Shown here: positions 23,019 through 34,886 of the stretch, piece by piece | How the letters are laid out: each line of letters opens with the position of its first letter | Numbering within the stretch: position 1 is the stretch's first letter | Assembly: GCF_000327385.1 (NCBI RefSeq) | Contig: NW_008709540.1 | Location: forward strand, 305,910-369,909 | Length of the DNA stretch: 64,000 nucleotides | DNA from: Lottia gigantea | Taxonomy: Eukaryota; Mollusca; Gastropoda; Lottiidae | Direction of reading: 5' to 3' | Made by a program: the position numbers and the translations under genes | The notes under the pieces: generated by a model | What the model saw: only the letters and a program-made list of their open reading frames with translations | Told to the model about the DNA's origin: nothing | Database searches by the model: none

Positions 23019-26000
23019 TTAAGCGTGATATTTAGAGTAAAGTTTGCTAAACTCAGGAATAAAACCGTCGTTACAATATGATTCGGTACAACAGAATGTA
23101 CAAGACATTGGCGAGTCACGTGGTCCCTTCTCCCCCGACTCCAAGAAGAAACAGTCATTTGTCCGGCAGTCTTCAACCACCATTCTTTGATACAGGTCGA
23201 CTCGCTGGTACATCTGAAATACAATGGGGGAAGATGAAGCTAAATAAATGGGACTTATATTTGTTATATTTGTTTACTAATCAGAGGTGTAATGGACAGT
23301 TTATTTCTAAAAGCTTTATCACATAAATTGGATAAGGGGTATATTTTGTCTGTTTGTTAACTTGCCTGGTTTTGAACTTGGTGGTTCATTTCTAAAACCA
23401 TAAAACACGAAATCTCTTGGCTTTTTGCCATTACTTAATAAGCTGTTAGTGGGAATTATTAATCTGCTTGTTCTTGTGTCGTGGACTGAATAATAAACAG
23501 AGGCCTGTCTGCTACCAGACTATGCACATTCAATGTAAAAAAGTAGTTAAAGCAACTTGTGCTGACTAAATTTCAACCAATCTTCATAACACATCGTAGC
23601 TTTCGTTGTAGGATTTCATTGTTTCAATGCTCACCCTTTGGTAACGTTTCTAGCTCCTTGTTTATCTTGAATTATACTGGTCATACAATACTGAGCTGTA
23701 ACAGGACACGCCATGGATTCTTGTTTAGAACACGATTCGTCTGTACACGTCTCACACGAAAAGGCTGAAATAAACATTATACCAATGAAACAAGAAAGTG
23801 TCGACATGTGAATATAATAGGTACCAACGGCGTTTCCACGACCCCCCCCCCCCTCATCTCCACCAGAAAAAAGGCTGTTTCGGCTTTGTTCCCCCACCCC
23901 CACCCACACTTTCAATGTTCTTCAATCAGTAGATGATATCAAAAGTGAATTCACGAGGAACATCGGGAATCGTTTGCATATACCATACATGACTTCGTAC
24001 CTCTTTTATTTGTACTTTAGTCTGTCTAACAATCACAATGACTGCGAGTTAATCCTCTTCAACTTTGAACAAAGATTAATATTAGATAAATTTTACTGAC
24101 CTTCTGATGTTGTTGTTGCTCGAATCGTTGTGGTCGTTGGTTTAGCGGTCGATGTTGTTGGTTGCGCCGTTGATGTCGTTGGTTGCGCCGTTGAGGTAGT
24201 TGGTTGCGCCGTTGAGGTAGTTGGTGCCGTTGTGGTTATTGGTTGTGCCTTTGTGGTCGTTGGTTGAACCTTTGTGGTCGTAGGTCGAACCTTTGATGTC
24301 GATAGTGGCGCCGTAGACGTTGTTGGTTGAACCGTAGAAGTAGATGTACTAGCTAACACGGTAGACGGTTGTTCTGTAGAGGTAGTGACAGGTTGGTGTG
24401 TTGTGGTTAGCGAGGAAGTTTGAGGTAAAGTTGTAGTCGAGTTCTCAGATTTTCTGGGTATAACCACAGAAGTATTTTTTTCATTAGTGTCAATAGATAT
24501 AAAGGTTCCAGTACCTAAAATTAACATTGAAATATATTACATGGTGATAGGGGTTGAGGGAAGACAACTCAGAAATTGTACTATCTTGATATAGCTGAAA
24601 GGGGACTGATTGCATGTTTGTAATTATTGGGGCGTGTTTTTGGGGTTCCCATTAGCTGCTGGTCCACAAAACAGCTAAACGGATAAGAAGAACATCAAGC
24701 ACTGGGTACCATGGTTATTAATAAAACAAGCGAACTGTATACTGATGGATGGGCTGACTGACAAAGGTGACGGTACGTCCACAAAATAATGTTGAAATAT
24801 ATAAATTAAAATATACATACTGTTTGCTGTAGATGTGATATATTCGTGCCATTGCGCATGTTTCTTTTGATCAACTAACCCCAGTACTTCCGCTAGTTTA
24901 TGGTAAGGACACGTTGCTCCCCCTCCGCCTAAACCTATATTGACGTTGATGGAGATGCTAATGGGCGGGATGACAACATTGTTACAACAACCACAGCTGG
25001 TACACCCGCATGAGCCTCCACATCCAGGCTTGTCTGGTTTATCCGGTTTGTCTGGTTTATCTGGTTTGTCGGGTTTATTCGGTTTGTCTGGTTTATCCGG
25101 CTTGCCGGGTTTATCTGGTTTGTCGGGTTTATTCGGTTTGTCTGGTTTATCCGGCTTGCCGGGTTTATCTGGCTTGTCAGGCTTGTCGGGTTTATCTGGC
25201 TTGTCAGGCTTGTCGGGTTTATCTGGCTTGTCGGGTTTATCCGGCTTGTCAGGTTTATCTGGCTTGTCAGGTTTATCTGGCTTGTCGGGTTTATCTGGTT
25301 TGTCGGGTTTCTCGCAACTAGGTTTGCCACATCCTGGCTTGTCGGGTTTTCCGGGTTTATCCGGTTTATTGGGCTTGTCAGGCTTTCCACAACTAGGCTT
25401 TCCACAGCCAGGCTTATCGGGTTTTCCGGGTTTATCTGGCTTTCCGGGTTTGTCTGGTTTCTCACAACTCGGTTTGCCACATCCAGGCTTTCCAGGTTTA
25501 TCTGGTTTTCCAGGTTTGTCCGGCTTTCCACAACCAGGTTTTCCACACCCAGGCTTGTCCGGTTTTCCCTGATTGCAAGGCTTCCAGGGCTTATGATTTC
25601 CGTCACAGCCAGGTTTGCATGGTTTCCCATGTTCTTTGGATTTGCTTCCCTTTTCTTTGGATTTGCTATCCTTTTCTTTTGAATGGCTACACTTTTCTTT
25701 AGACTTGCTATCTTTTTCTTTGGAATGGCTACACGATTCTTTGGAGTGACTGCCCTTCTCCTTAGACTTGCTATCTTTTTCTTTGGAATGGCTACACGAT
25801 TCTTTGGAATGACTGCCCTTCTCCTTAGACTTGCTATCTTTTTCTTTGGAATGGCTACACGATTCTTTGGAATGACTGCCCTTCTCCTTCGATTTGCTAC
25901 CCTTTTCTTTGGACTTAGATTTGCTTCCTTTTTCCTTGGACTTGGATTTGCTGCCCTTTTTGGAGATGATTTCAATAATTTTATTTATGGATTTCGTGGA

Positions 26001-28972
26001 CTTATAAGTAGGGGCTTCTGTGGGAGTAGAAGTTGGCGCCCTTGTGCTTGGTTCTTGAGTTGTGTCCCTTGTTGTTGCTACAGGAGTTGTTTCTCTTGAT
26101 GTTGCTACAGGAGTTGTCTCTCTTGATGTTGCTACAGGAGTTGTCTCTATTGTTGTTGATGCAGACGTTGGCTGTGGAGAAGGCTTTGTCGTGATTCTTT
26201 CTCGCACAGTCGTTGACCGAGTTGGCCTGGCTGTTGTGGGTCGCCTTTCGTGAGTAGCTGGCTTCTTATGTTCTTTCGTACCTGGTTTTTCTCTAGAAGG
26301 ACCTTTATGGCTCTTCGAACCTGATTTTTCTTTTGAAGGACCTCTATGGCTTTTCGAACCTGATTTTTGTCTGGAAGGGCCTCTATGCTCCTTAGAATGA
26401 TGTGGCGGTGGAGGTTCGACACGTTCTTGAGGGATTTCTGAAATAAAAGTTAATCAGACAATTATAAATTGATGAGTAAAAACAGTGTTCACAAACAGAA
26501 TGTTCACAGAGCTATGAGAACTCCCAACACATTTCACAATATAAACAGCACACGAAAACACACGCATGCATAACCACATGAACATAGAACCAAAAGAATG
26601 GATCCGGAGTGTGATATCCCCATTAAAGAAAGCCTCAAAAGAAAACTACTGAAAAACACAAACTAGTAAACATGCTAAGAAACATGACTATAAGTCAAAC
26701 GATTGGATCCGGGACCGGGTGTGAATTATCGCAATAAAGATAAGTTTACTTACCGTCCATTATAATGGTGTCCATGTTGCACAAATCTTTCTCACAGCAA
26801 TACGAACATTGGTCTCCTTCTAGAAAAAACCCACTGTTACATCTCTCGGTGTTGTTACTAGACCAACCCTGACAGGTCTGAAAGTCATACAAATATAGCA
26901 TCCAATACACCTAGGCCAGTGCACCAAATAATACAACTTATTTGTCGATATTATGACTTCAAAGAAAGATACAAACAGCCAAGGCGTATAAGCATGGTAT
27001 CTGTGTACCAGGCATTCGTGGGTTAAACCTTTAGCTAACTTAGTAAGTAAATCATTTACAACTACGACTGTCTATACTTTAAAGATCTAGACATCAGTTC
27101 AATTTTGAGAAGATATTTGAGCTTTTAAGCAACATCTTTCAAAATTGATAATTTGAAACAATTTCACACGCTATAATATCAAATATATATGTGTATGATT
27201 TCTAGAAAATATATCTTACCGATTTGTCCACACATCCCAGAGAATGGTGCAAATCACCATCTCCTTTTAACACTGACGAAAAACAAACCTACAATGAAAA
27301 CGTCGTCAGTAATAAGACTAACCAAGATCATCAAAATGCTGGTTGTTTTTTTTTCGTTTATGAATGACAATTTAAATTGTATAAGTGAAAACCCAAGAGA
27401 AGTTTTCATACAAGTGTACTACGTAATGCAAATTGCCGAAACGTTGTATATTCAGTTATCATTAAGTATAAATTAGATAATGTAGTATAATACTAAAATA
27501 TCATATTTTGTTATTTAATGGCAATGTAAATTGTAGAAACGTTGTGTAGAATAAAACGCGGGAGTAGTATATCATATAAACTGATCATGACAATGTAAAT
27601 TGTAGAAACGTTGTGTAGAATAAAACTAGAGTAATATACTATATAAACTGATGTTGACAATGTAAATTATAGAAACGTTGTGTACAAATTAACTCAGTAG
27701 TATATCATATAAACTGATGTTGACAATGTAAATTATAGAAACGTTGTGTAGAATAAAACCCAGGAGTAGTATATCATATAAACTTATCATGACAATGTAA
27801 ATTGTAGAAACGTTGTGTAGAATAAAACTAGAGTAATATACTATATAAACTGATGTTGACAATGTAAATTATAGAAACGTTGTGTACAAATTAACTCAGT
27901 AGTATATCATATAAACTGATGTTGACAATGTAAATTATAGAAACGTTGTGTACAAATTAACTCAGGAGTAGTATATCATATAAACTGATGATGACAATGT
28001 AAATTATAGAAACGTTGGGTACAATAAAACCCAGGAGTAGTATATCATATAAACTGATGATGACAATGTAAATTATAGAAACGTTGTGTACAAATTAACT
28101 CAGGAGTAGTGTATCATATAAACTGATGATGACAATGTAAATTATAGAAACCTCGTGTACAATACAAACCATGAGTTTAAAATTGTCCTGGTTATTGATG
28201 TAAAATGTTGAAAAACTTTGATAGTCAAATATAATTGGCCCACCTGAGATTTGGAACAAGTTACTTCTTCAAACAAACAGTCCTCGACATCTTCTGGGTC
28301 GTCACACTGGTAACATTTTAAATATGGTGAACCGGATGGAGCAGCTATCACCAGACCTACAACAAGACACGGACTTATAATCCAAGTGAACTTGATGTAA
28401 AGGTTTGCTTTTCAATACATAATTGAAAAAGAAGTAGCCGTAGTTTCAACAGAAAGACATTAGCCTCATGAGCTCCAAACACGCTACGGCCTAGCACAAT
28501 GTTAAGTGTTGGACTATGCGATGACTGTCCTCAATATTACAAGAATTTTAAAATGTTTTCTAGTCTTCAGGATCACCAGAAACATGTAGGAACCATTTCT
28601 ATCAATCCAATTTATCATATAATGTTTGTAATTCCCTTTCTTCAAATAGTGGTTTATAACAACCACCGTAAATTTTGCAGTAAGGTACTAATATTTGATT
28701 TTGAACGAACCCGTAAATGGTCGGATATTCATTACAAAAACGAAACACAAAGTTACATTTTAAGTTTAAGTCTAAAACGTTGCGAATTAAATTATTAGTG
28801 ATATTTCTGATTCGAATATCATATCCACAGTTTCGAATGTAAAACTACTTCAAATAAAAACCAAGCCTGATTTAGTTGACTGTTGTTGTAGAAGTTGTTT
28901 GTAATAAGTAAAAACATCGTTACCTATAAAACAGAATAGAACTGTCAGATAGAGGCGTGGTGATCTCAACAT
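23019..28972 (-). CDS. Secreted protein with two Ly6/uPAR domains, Lys-Pro-Asp repeat region and mucin-like segment (eight exons)
   Basis: Exons: 28972-28924, 28356-28244, 27288-27220, 26877-26754, 26437-24821, 24514-24101, 23764-23635, 23213-23019. All junctions are AG/GT and frame closes exactly through exon 7 (838 codons plus 2 nt). Residues 1-22 form a signal peptide. Ly6 domain 1 spans 28-111 (LKCYQC, GCVDKSTC, GDQCSYCCEKDLCN). Exon 5 (119-657) holds a basic Ser/Pro region, a Thr-rich stretch, SKEKGS/HSKE repeats, a long KPDKPGKP array with CGKPSC inserts, a CGGSCGCTSCGCC cluster and a tail with ISISINVNIGLGGGG. Exon 6 is Thr/Ser/Pro-rich (TTSTAQP repeats), mucin-like. Exons 7-8 form Ly6 domain 2 (CETCTDESC, GCTSESTC, CTFCCTESYCN). 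The last exon needs one frame change between GCTSESTC and the CCTESYCN end. There is no GPI or membrane segment in that reading. Role unknown; shell, mucus or adhesive matrix is a guess from composition. Confidence 0.85.
23480..23545 (+). mobile_element. Weak SINE-A remnant
   Basis: AATAAACAGAGGCCTGTCTG and CTACCAGACTATGCACA resemble the SINE-A segment AATAAACCGAGGCCTCGTGT / CTACAGGCTGTGCAC. It is highly diverged and lies in the last intron of the Ly6 gene. Confidence 0.35.
27510..28165. repeat. 69-bp satellite array 2 (about 9.5 units)
   Basis: Same unit and orientation as 6487-7075, here in the intron between exons 2 and 3 of the Ly6 gene. Some units carry an ACAAATTAACTCAG variant in place of AATAAAACCCAGG, and these variants alternate in blocks. 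Confidence 0.95.
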
Positions 28973-29368
28973 GTTGGTAGTGGTGATCCTACCCTACCTA
29001 CTACCTTCACTGACTCTTACTGATACTCACTTTTACTCTTACTTTTTATCTCTGTACAATCCTCCTTTAGCTTAACGTTCAATGTAATAAAATAAAACGA
29101 GTTTTACGTCATATTTTTGATTTTTCTACTATTGATTGCGCCGTAGAAATGAAATGGAGTATTACATCGTTCTGTTTGCACGTGATTGAACTAATGAGAT
29201 GTTTTATAGGCTAGTTTTCTAATAAAGACAGTTGGCCGAAAGAAGAATGAAAACGCTGTGAAATGAAGGAAATGTCTTTAGACAGCAGAATGAGCCTCAC
29301 AAAATATCGTGTTAATATCAAGCAGAAAGACAGTTATTTTTGTCGAAACACAGCGTTGATAGATCATT
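28973..29368. other. Upstream region of the Ly6 gene
   Basis: No TATA box or other clear promoter element could be fixed. A weak SINE-A tail in minus orientation is at about 29140-29215 (GAAATGAAATGGAGTATTAC). Confidence 0.3.
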
Positions 29369-29640
29369 ACAGAGACAGATTCGTACCTCAAAAACGGAAA
29401 TTCTATAGCTCAGATAATCAATAATAGCGTTCACAGCTCATCGTCGAAATTTGAGCCTTCAATTCCACTTGTGTACGGAACTATCCGCGTTTTAAAGTTA
29501 AAAAGACGACTCGTCTTTTCTTGCGACTCTGACATATATAGTTTGTGGTATATTTGAAGGAATTATGAGATTTCCGTACTTTTCTAGTACTTCTTACTTT
29601 TTACAAGACCTAAATGTACCCTTTAATGTCTAATATCTTT
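29369..29640. repeat. Unclassified interspersed repeat (family X), copy 2
   Basis: This matches the reverse complement of 48190-48480. Shared landmarks are GAGACAGATTCG, TTCACAGCTCA-CGTCGAAATTT and AGTTAAAAAGACGACTCGTC, whose AAGACGACTCGTCTT part is a near-perfect palindrome. The element has no coding capacity. Confidence 0.65.
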
Positions 29641-30129
29641 TAACTGTTCAGTCAGCCCTTATTGACAATCAGAAGGCAAACACGTTTTTCGGAAAGTTCC
29701 CACGTGGTCATTATAAAGGGCGTATCTATATATTATATCGGTAAAAAGGGTAGGTGTATCTGTAAACACCAGGGTAATCTATATTAAAGAATAGATAGGT
29801 TGTTAGGTTGATTTTTAACTTGTAATTGACAGAAACAGTCCAATGCCCCTTTTTCTGTGCACATTACATTTATTTTCATATGTAAATGTCGTCATTTATG
29901 TTTTGGGGGTATTTGGAGAGGTGTGGGGTGGTAACACATACTTTAATTTAATAAAATAAACAATAATTATGCTGGACCCTTGAGACTGTCGACCAATATT
30001 TCAACTCGACGCCCAGAATTCTCTTTGATTGAAGAGTAAAGGAGGTAATAATTACTTTGGTCAGAAACTCGGTTACGACATCAAAACATTCCTCTATCAC
30101 TGAGACACATTCTCATCTGATTTGCTTTT

Positions 30130-30350
30130 TGTTTATGATTTATTAGTTCATAATATACCATAGATCTTTCCAGAGGCTTATTTCTAGGTATATGTGGTTG
30201 GAAGCCAACACCGTATCGACACACGGGAGCACTGGCAGTGACATCAGAATAGGGGATTCGAACCAAGCAGACGACAATCTAACCAGTTTTTTGTTATCAC
30301 GAGGAAACATCCGCTACTACCTGAGCTATAACACTACTATGCTAGGTTAG
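30130..30350 (-). mobile_element. SINE-B: a second tRNA-derived SINE family
   Basis: Read on the minus strand, a tRNA-like head runs from about 30345 with A box TAGCTCAGGTAGTAGCG and B box GGTTCGAATCC (about 30255-30265). A non-tRNA body follows (CCGTGTGTCGATACGG, TTCCAACCACATATACCTAG). It differs from SINE-A in head and body. The tRNA part carries substitutions and is not a functional tRNA gene. Confidence 0.65.
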
Positions 30351-30721
30351 TCCAGTCCATGGCGCCTTGATTATCATTTGCCATATAAGGGCGTCGTTCA
30401 AATTAATTGGGTACGTTTCTTTACTGCGGACCAATGACGGTAAAACATATTTTGAACTTTCAAAAATATGTTTACGGTGATATTTTGTTCGTAGAAGAGA
30501 AGGAATCTGGGTCGAATCAATAAGTTATTTAAATATTAACATTTTCTGATTGAGCCAATCTCATTGTTACCACCTTCGAACTGAATACACTGTTATCGGT
30601 GCCTTGGATTTCCAGATTCTTGCTTTGCCGTTTCTTTGTGGTCATTGGAGAAGTGTAGTTCGTAATAGTTGTGAAAGGGAAATAACTCCCCATGGTTTGA
30701 CCAGTTTCGGTCTAACGATTA

Positions 30722-30845
30722 AATGAAAAGAGGTGAGTTTTACATCATACTTTTCTGCACATGGTTGGGATTACGATGACTGGAAAATTCATGCAGTTTA
30801 CAAAGAGTTTGCCAGGATAGCGACATAAGTTGAATAACTAAAAAG
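30722..30845 (-). mobile_element. SINE-A fragment, diverged
   Basis: Reverse-complement match to the SINE-A 3' half: GAGTTTTACATCATACTTTT, CTGCACATGGTTGGGATTA and TTGCCAGGATAGCGACATAA. Confidence 0.55.
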
Positions 30846-30989
30846 GTTGATGTTTCTATCAATCAAAGTTCAATCATTATTTTGTGGTTTTGTTCTTCAT
30901 GTACTCCAGAACAACATTGCCAGTAACATTTCACTGAGGTAAATCATTAGAGTTCTTTCACTCATGAACATGTATAGGATTTAAAACGT

Positions 30990-31265
30990 TATTTTACCCG
31001 GTTCCCCTTGTCAGTGATGTAGGTCCGAGGGTCGGACTTGGAAAATGGGCTATTCATTTAGTTGGGACAATAAACCGAGGCCCCGTGTGCTACAGGCTGT
31101 GCACGTTAAAGATCTCTCGACAGTTGGAAATCAAAAAAGAGAAGGCTGATGCCACTGTCGTGGCAAGATTATCCCCATTGCACATTGCATGGAGTGGCTC
31201 GACTTCAATAGCCCAATTAGGAGCAGAAGAATAGGACGTAAAACTCCATTTGAGTTTAGTTTCAG
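30990..31265 (+). mobile_element. SINE-A, 5'-truncated copy
   Basis: It contains ACCCGGTTCCCCTTGTCAGT, GGGACAATAAACCGAGGC, GTGTGCTACAGGCTGTGCAC, TCGACAGTTGGAAATCAAAA and the 3' end TAGGACGTAAAACTCCATTT. The tRNA-like head is missing. It is moderately diverged from the 63-kb copy. Confidence 0.8.
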
Positions 31266-31499
31266 TTCAATTACCTGTTTTCAACAAGTTTCAACTCAGT
31301 TTCTACCTATGATTTTTATTAGTACCATGATATTTTGTATCGTCAATATAAATCTAACCCTTTGTAAAATGTGTCATTATTTTGTACAGCATCATATTTC
31401 TTTTTAAAAATGTCAAAATAGATTTATATTGTAACACAATAGTCAAGTCATCTTATATATATTCTAATTTAATTACTGTATCTTATCATCCAGCTACGT

Positions 31500-31670
31500 T
31501 TTTGACAGGTGGGGATGGGGGTCGAGAGGTAATGGTGATTGTGACAGTCAGGCAGCATGGTGAGATCTTCGGAGGAGGGAAATGTATTACTGACAGGTGG
31601 GGGTGGGGGTAGGGTGGGGTTGGGAGGAAGTGATGGTGATTGTGACAGGCAGGCAGCACGATTACCAACC
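31500..31670. repeat. Imperfect G-rich duplication
   Basis: GACAGGTGGGG, GGTGATTGTGACAG and CAGGCAGCA occur twice about 95-100 bp apart. The G-runs (GGGGGTGGGGGTAGGGTGGGG) could form a quadruplex. The flanking open frames on both strands are by-products. Confidence 0.5.
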
Positions 31671-33284
31671 ATTGGTGTGGGGTTAGTAATGAAATGGTTG
31701 ATTGATATACCCAAATAGAAAATGTTGTGAATTTTTTAGGAATTTGATGGTTTTCATCTCACATGTAGAAGGAATATTAAAGTTGGTTCAAGGCTGGTGA
31801 TTAAATGGATTTCAGATTCGACACGCACTTTTTCCAAATTGTCTCTTAATCAACTGAAAGGTCGTAGATTTCTCAGGTTGATTAAATTTTGCCAACGGGT
31901 GGCTAGCGGCGACTGCGATTGCTCAGCCGGTCAGCTGTATCTTTCTATTTATCGTAGCGAGATGGTTCCTGCTTTAAGTGACAATTCTTCTAGGTGGCAT
32001 TTTTTCAGAATGATCCAGAATGGTGATACTGACACCTAATCCAGATTATTATCTACCCGATACCAGTGATTATAGATATTATGTCGAGGTCGGGGTCCAA
32101 TTAGTAACTTCATTCACCAGGTATTACCTTTGGTCTGGGTCGGCTCTGGTTTCTTTTTAGAATTATCATCGTGAGATCAGGGTCGGGTCTAGATACCTGT
32201 GCCCTATATATTTCTTTTATTCTGGGGTAGGATCGTATTACCCCTACACTTTATTTTAATTGTTCAAAGACTGGGTCTGATTTCTCTTGCCCTATTATTA
32301 GTCCTTATTTAGGGTAAGATTTAGACTTACCAACTCAATTATAGTTTAAATACACGATACATGATAGCATATAGTCAGGAAGTTGCGGTCCACCAAAAGG
32401 CAGAATTTTTAAATCAATATTGTCAGATATCAAATAGTGTGAATGGTATTCTGGAAAGTGACGTCAGAACTTGGTAAATATTTTAACCATCGACGTCGAA
32501 CTTAACATCGTAATGTTGCATTATAGAAGCTATATATTGTGTCCACGATACACATTTAAAGGCTAGACAGCTTCTTTTCGATATTTTGATATGTTTTTCA
32601 AGTTAGACTGACGTATACATTAACTGGGCTTGTTATTTTTTAGTCAGTTATATCTGATTTAGATGTATAAATTGGACACGTGTATCGATGTTGATATTTA
32701 TAGGCGATTAAACCCCGATGATATCTCTTATATAGATTTAATATTAATTCTACATTAATTAGCTAACTTTATCGCAAAATCTGAAATTATCTTTTATCTC
32801 ATCGTTAAATCTTAAATCGTTTTAACGCTTCTTATAATTTTACATAGAGAACGCCTGGTGTTGTAATACCTCCCTGATAATTCTGCTCCCCTTCTTTTCC
32901 ACCTGATAACTCAACAGGTTGGGCAACAGTATAACGTATATTGCCAGTGGCTCAACTATATGAGTAAAGTCCTGTGAACTGGACCCCTCCCCGGGGATTT
33001 TTTTTTTTACAAAAGGACATAATATTGACCATGGTAGGACCCTTGCGAACCATTTTAGTTAATTTAACCATATTAGTTTTTAACCATTAAGATATTGTCA
33101 TTTTAAGATAAGTTTTTTTACTGGTGGTTGAGGCTCGTGGACTTGGTTCAACCAGTCCATATGGTATAGTTGAACCACTGGTTGTTCCAGTTGTTTATAA
33201 GCCCAACCTGGAGCAAAAAAGTAAGACATACCTCATTTCCATTTCATTAAACGTTGCAAGTGATTACATTAAATTTATAGTTTA
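31671..33284. other. Intergenic; diverged short repeats, no gene recognised
   Basis: An 80-codon plus-strand frame (31797-32039, GDCDCSAGQLYLSIYR) has no recognisable family and no supporting splice sites. About 32080-32340 holds diverged units with GGTCTGGGTCGG and GTATTACC motifs spaced about 50 bp apart. Nothing else is supported. Confidence 0.35.
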
Positions 33285-33525
33285 AAAGATTGTAGGGAGG
33301 TTTTCTAAATTTTGTATGTGTTGTGGGGACACTGATAGCATCAATTTGCGCCTTTTAAATTTTCAATCAGACGTCCGTGGTTCTTTTAAAAACTGTTTTA
33401 TGACGCTGCTATATTTTGAGATCAAGGACGTCTTAGTTTTAGTGGAATTGCAGGATACCATCAGTGTCCCCGATGCACATAGAAATATAGAACACCTCGT
33501 TATACAATTCCGATATTAATGCTTA
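33285..33525. mobile_element. Foldback element, second copy of the 944-1296 family
   Basis: Shares GAGGTTTTCTAAATTTTG, GGGGACACTGATAGCATCAA, TTTTCAATCAGACGTC and the opposite arm (TAGTGGAATTGCA, CAGTGTCCCCGATGCACATA). It is shorter and more decayed than the first copy. Confidence 0.75.
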
Positions 33526-34886
33526 CAGGTTTAATTTGAAAAAAAAAATGGTAGACTAAATGTTACGAGCAATTTGTGCACATGTAAGAAATTAAAAAGT
33601 GCATTAATTAGGCATGATAAAGACTCAAATTCCACCCTCTTTTCAATTCAACACTTTAATAAAAGATTTCGACACGCTTTGCCTTAATACGTGTAATCTG
33701 TTACAAATCAAAACAATAATTCAACTGAGACGAGCTGAATAGAGATTATTTTCTATAAAAATATATCTTAATATCAGCTTACTTCAACTTTTAATATTAA
33801 ATTGAACACAATCACTGTACTGGAAAATATAGTTTCATATTTCCATGGCGAGGTTACAGTCTAGTAGCCCAGGAACAAGGAGGGTGATGATTCTTTACCA
33901 GCGAACACAACAGGGGTACCTGAGAGGTCTCATGGACAATTAAAATGGTAGCGTTTTGTAAACCAAATGAGGTTTGAGACGCCTGGTAAAGCTACACCTC
34001 CATCTCCTCCCTTTACATGACAGATGGAGAGTGAGAGAGTATTAGATGCGTTCAAACATAGAATAGGGGTAAAGGGTGAGGGGTGTGTTGTTTGTTTTTT
34101 TCGTAAGTTACCTGATGATAAAACATTTTGATGGACATGTTCAAAACGAACGCCAAGATTCTGCGATCTGTTCTGTAACGTGCCATGGAATCGAGAAGGT
34201 CGTCAGACAAGCGATGTAACATCTACTTGAGCGGTTTAAATGTGCAGTACTCGCGTGGCAAGGACGCATAACTCGAGGGATTGGATTTTGAAGTTTACAA
34301 TTGTTTATGGACCTTTTCTTTAGTTTTCCTCACGTTTATCCGCCAGTACTTTCCAGTTGCCGTAAGATCGCAAATAGTCGCAGTATTGTGTGACGGGGCT
34401 ATAATGTACAAAGTAAAGTATTAAAGACTACTCGGTCATTTATAAATAAACAAATCAAATAGGCCTTTTGTTGGAACTATTCATATATTATAATGTAAGT
34501 TTCGTGTTGCTAGAAATCTAGGTTAGGACACCAGTTGTTATTTTGTTACTGTTACAAGACTTGATTGTCATTATTCGTGAGAATTCATATATCTGGGTTA
34601 AATTCTACTTCAGGCAGACCCAAAATTAATCAAATAAAGTTTACAGTTCTATTTCTTGTTCATTGGGCTAATCAAAAAAGGCTTATGTCATATTGTTCAT
34701 TATCGAACTTTACATATTCTGTGGACGATTCAAAACATACAGTGCCTACTTTATATGAGGGTAAAATAAATAATAATGGAAACCTCCTCGAAATAATGGT
34801 TTGAATATATCACACATTCAGAATGTACCATAGTTTATATACAAACGTATTCCCTATATTATTATTTACAATAACAATCACAACAG
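33526..34886. other. Intergenic region downstream of RBIS
   Basis: A diverged inverted pair (about 33871-33902 against 33980-34013, TTTACCAG core) may be a decayed foldback element. No coding signal is supported. Confidence 0.35.

Noticed and set aside
24940-25572. Plus-strand open frame of 210 codons made of Gly-Leu-Ser repeats
   Set aside because: It is the antisense of the KPDKP repeat exon; the triplet-based repeat leaves all frames open. Splice sites and the flanking Ly6 domains support the minus strand.
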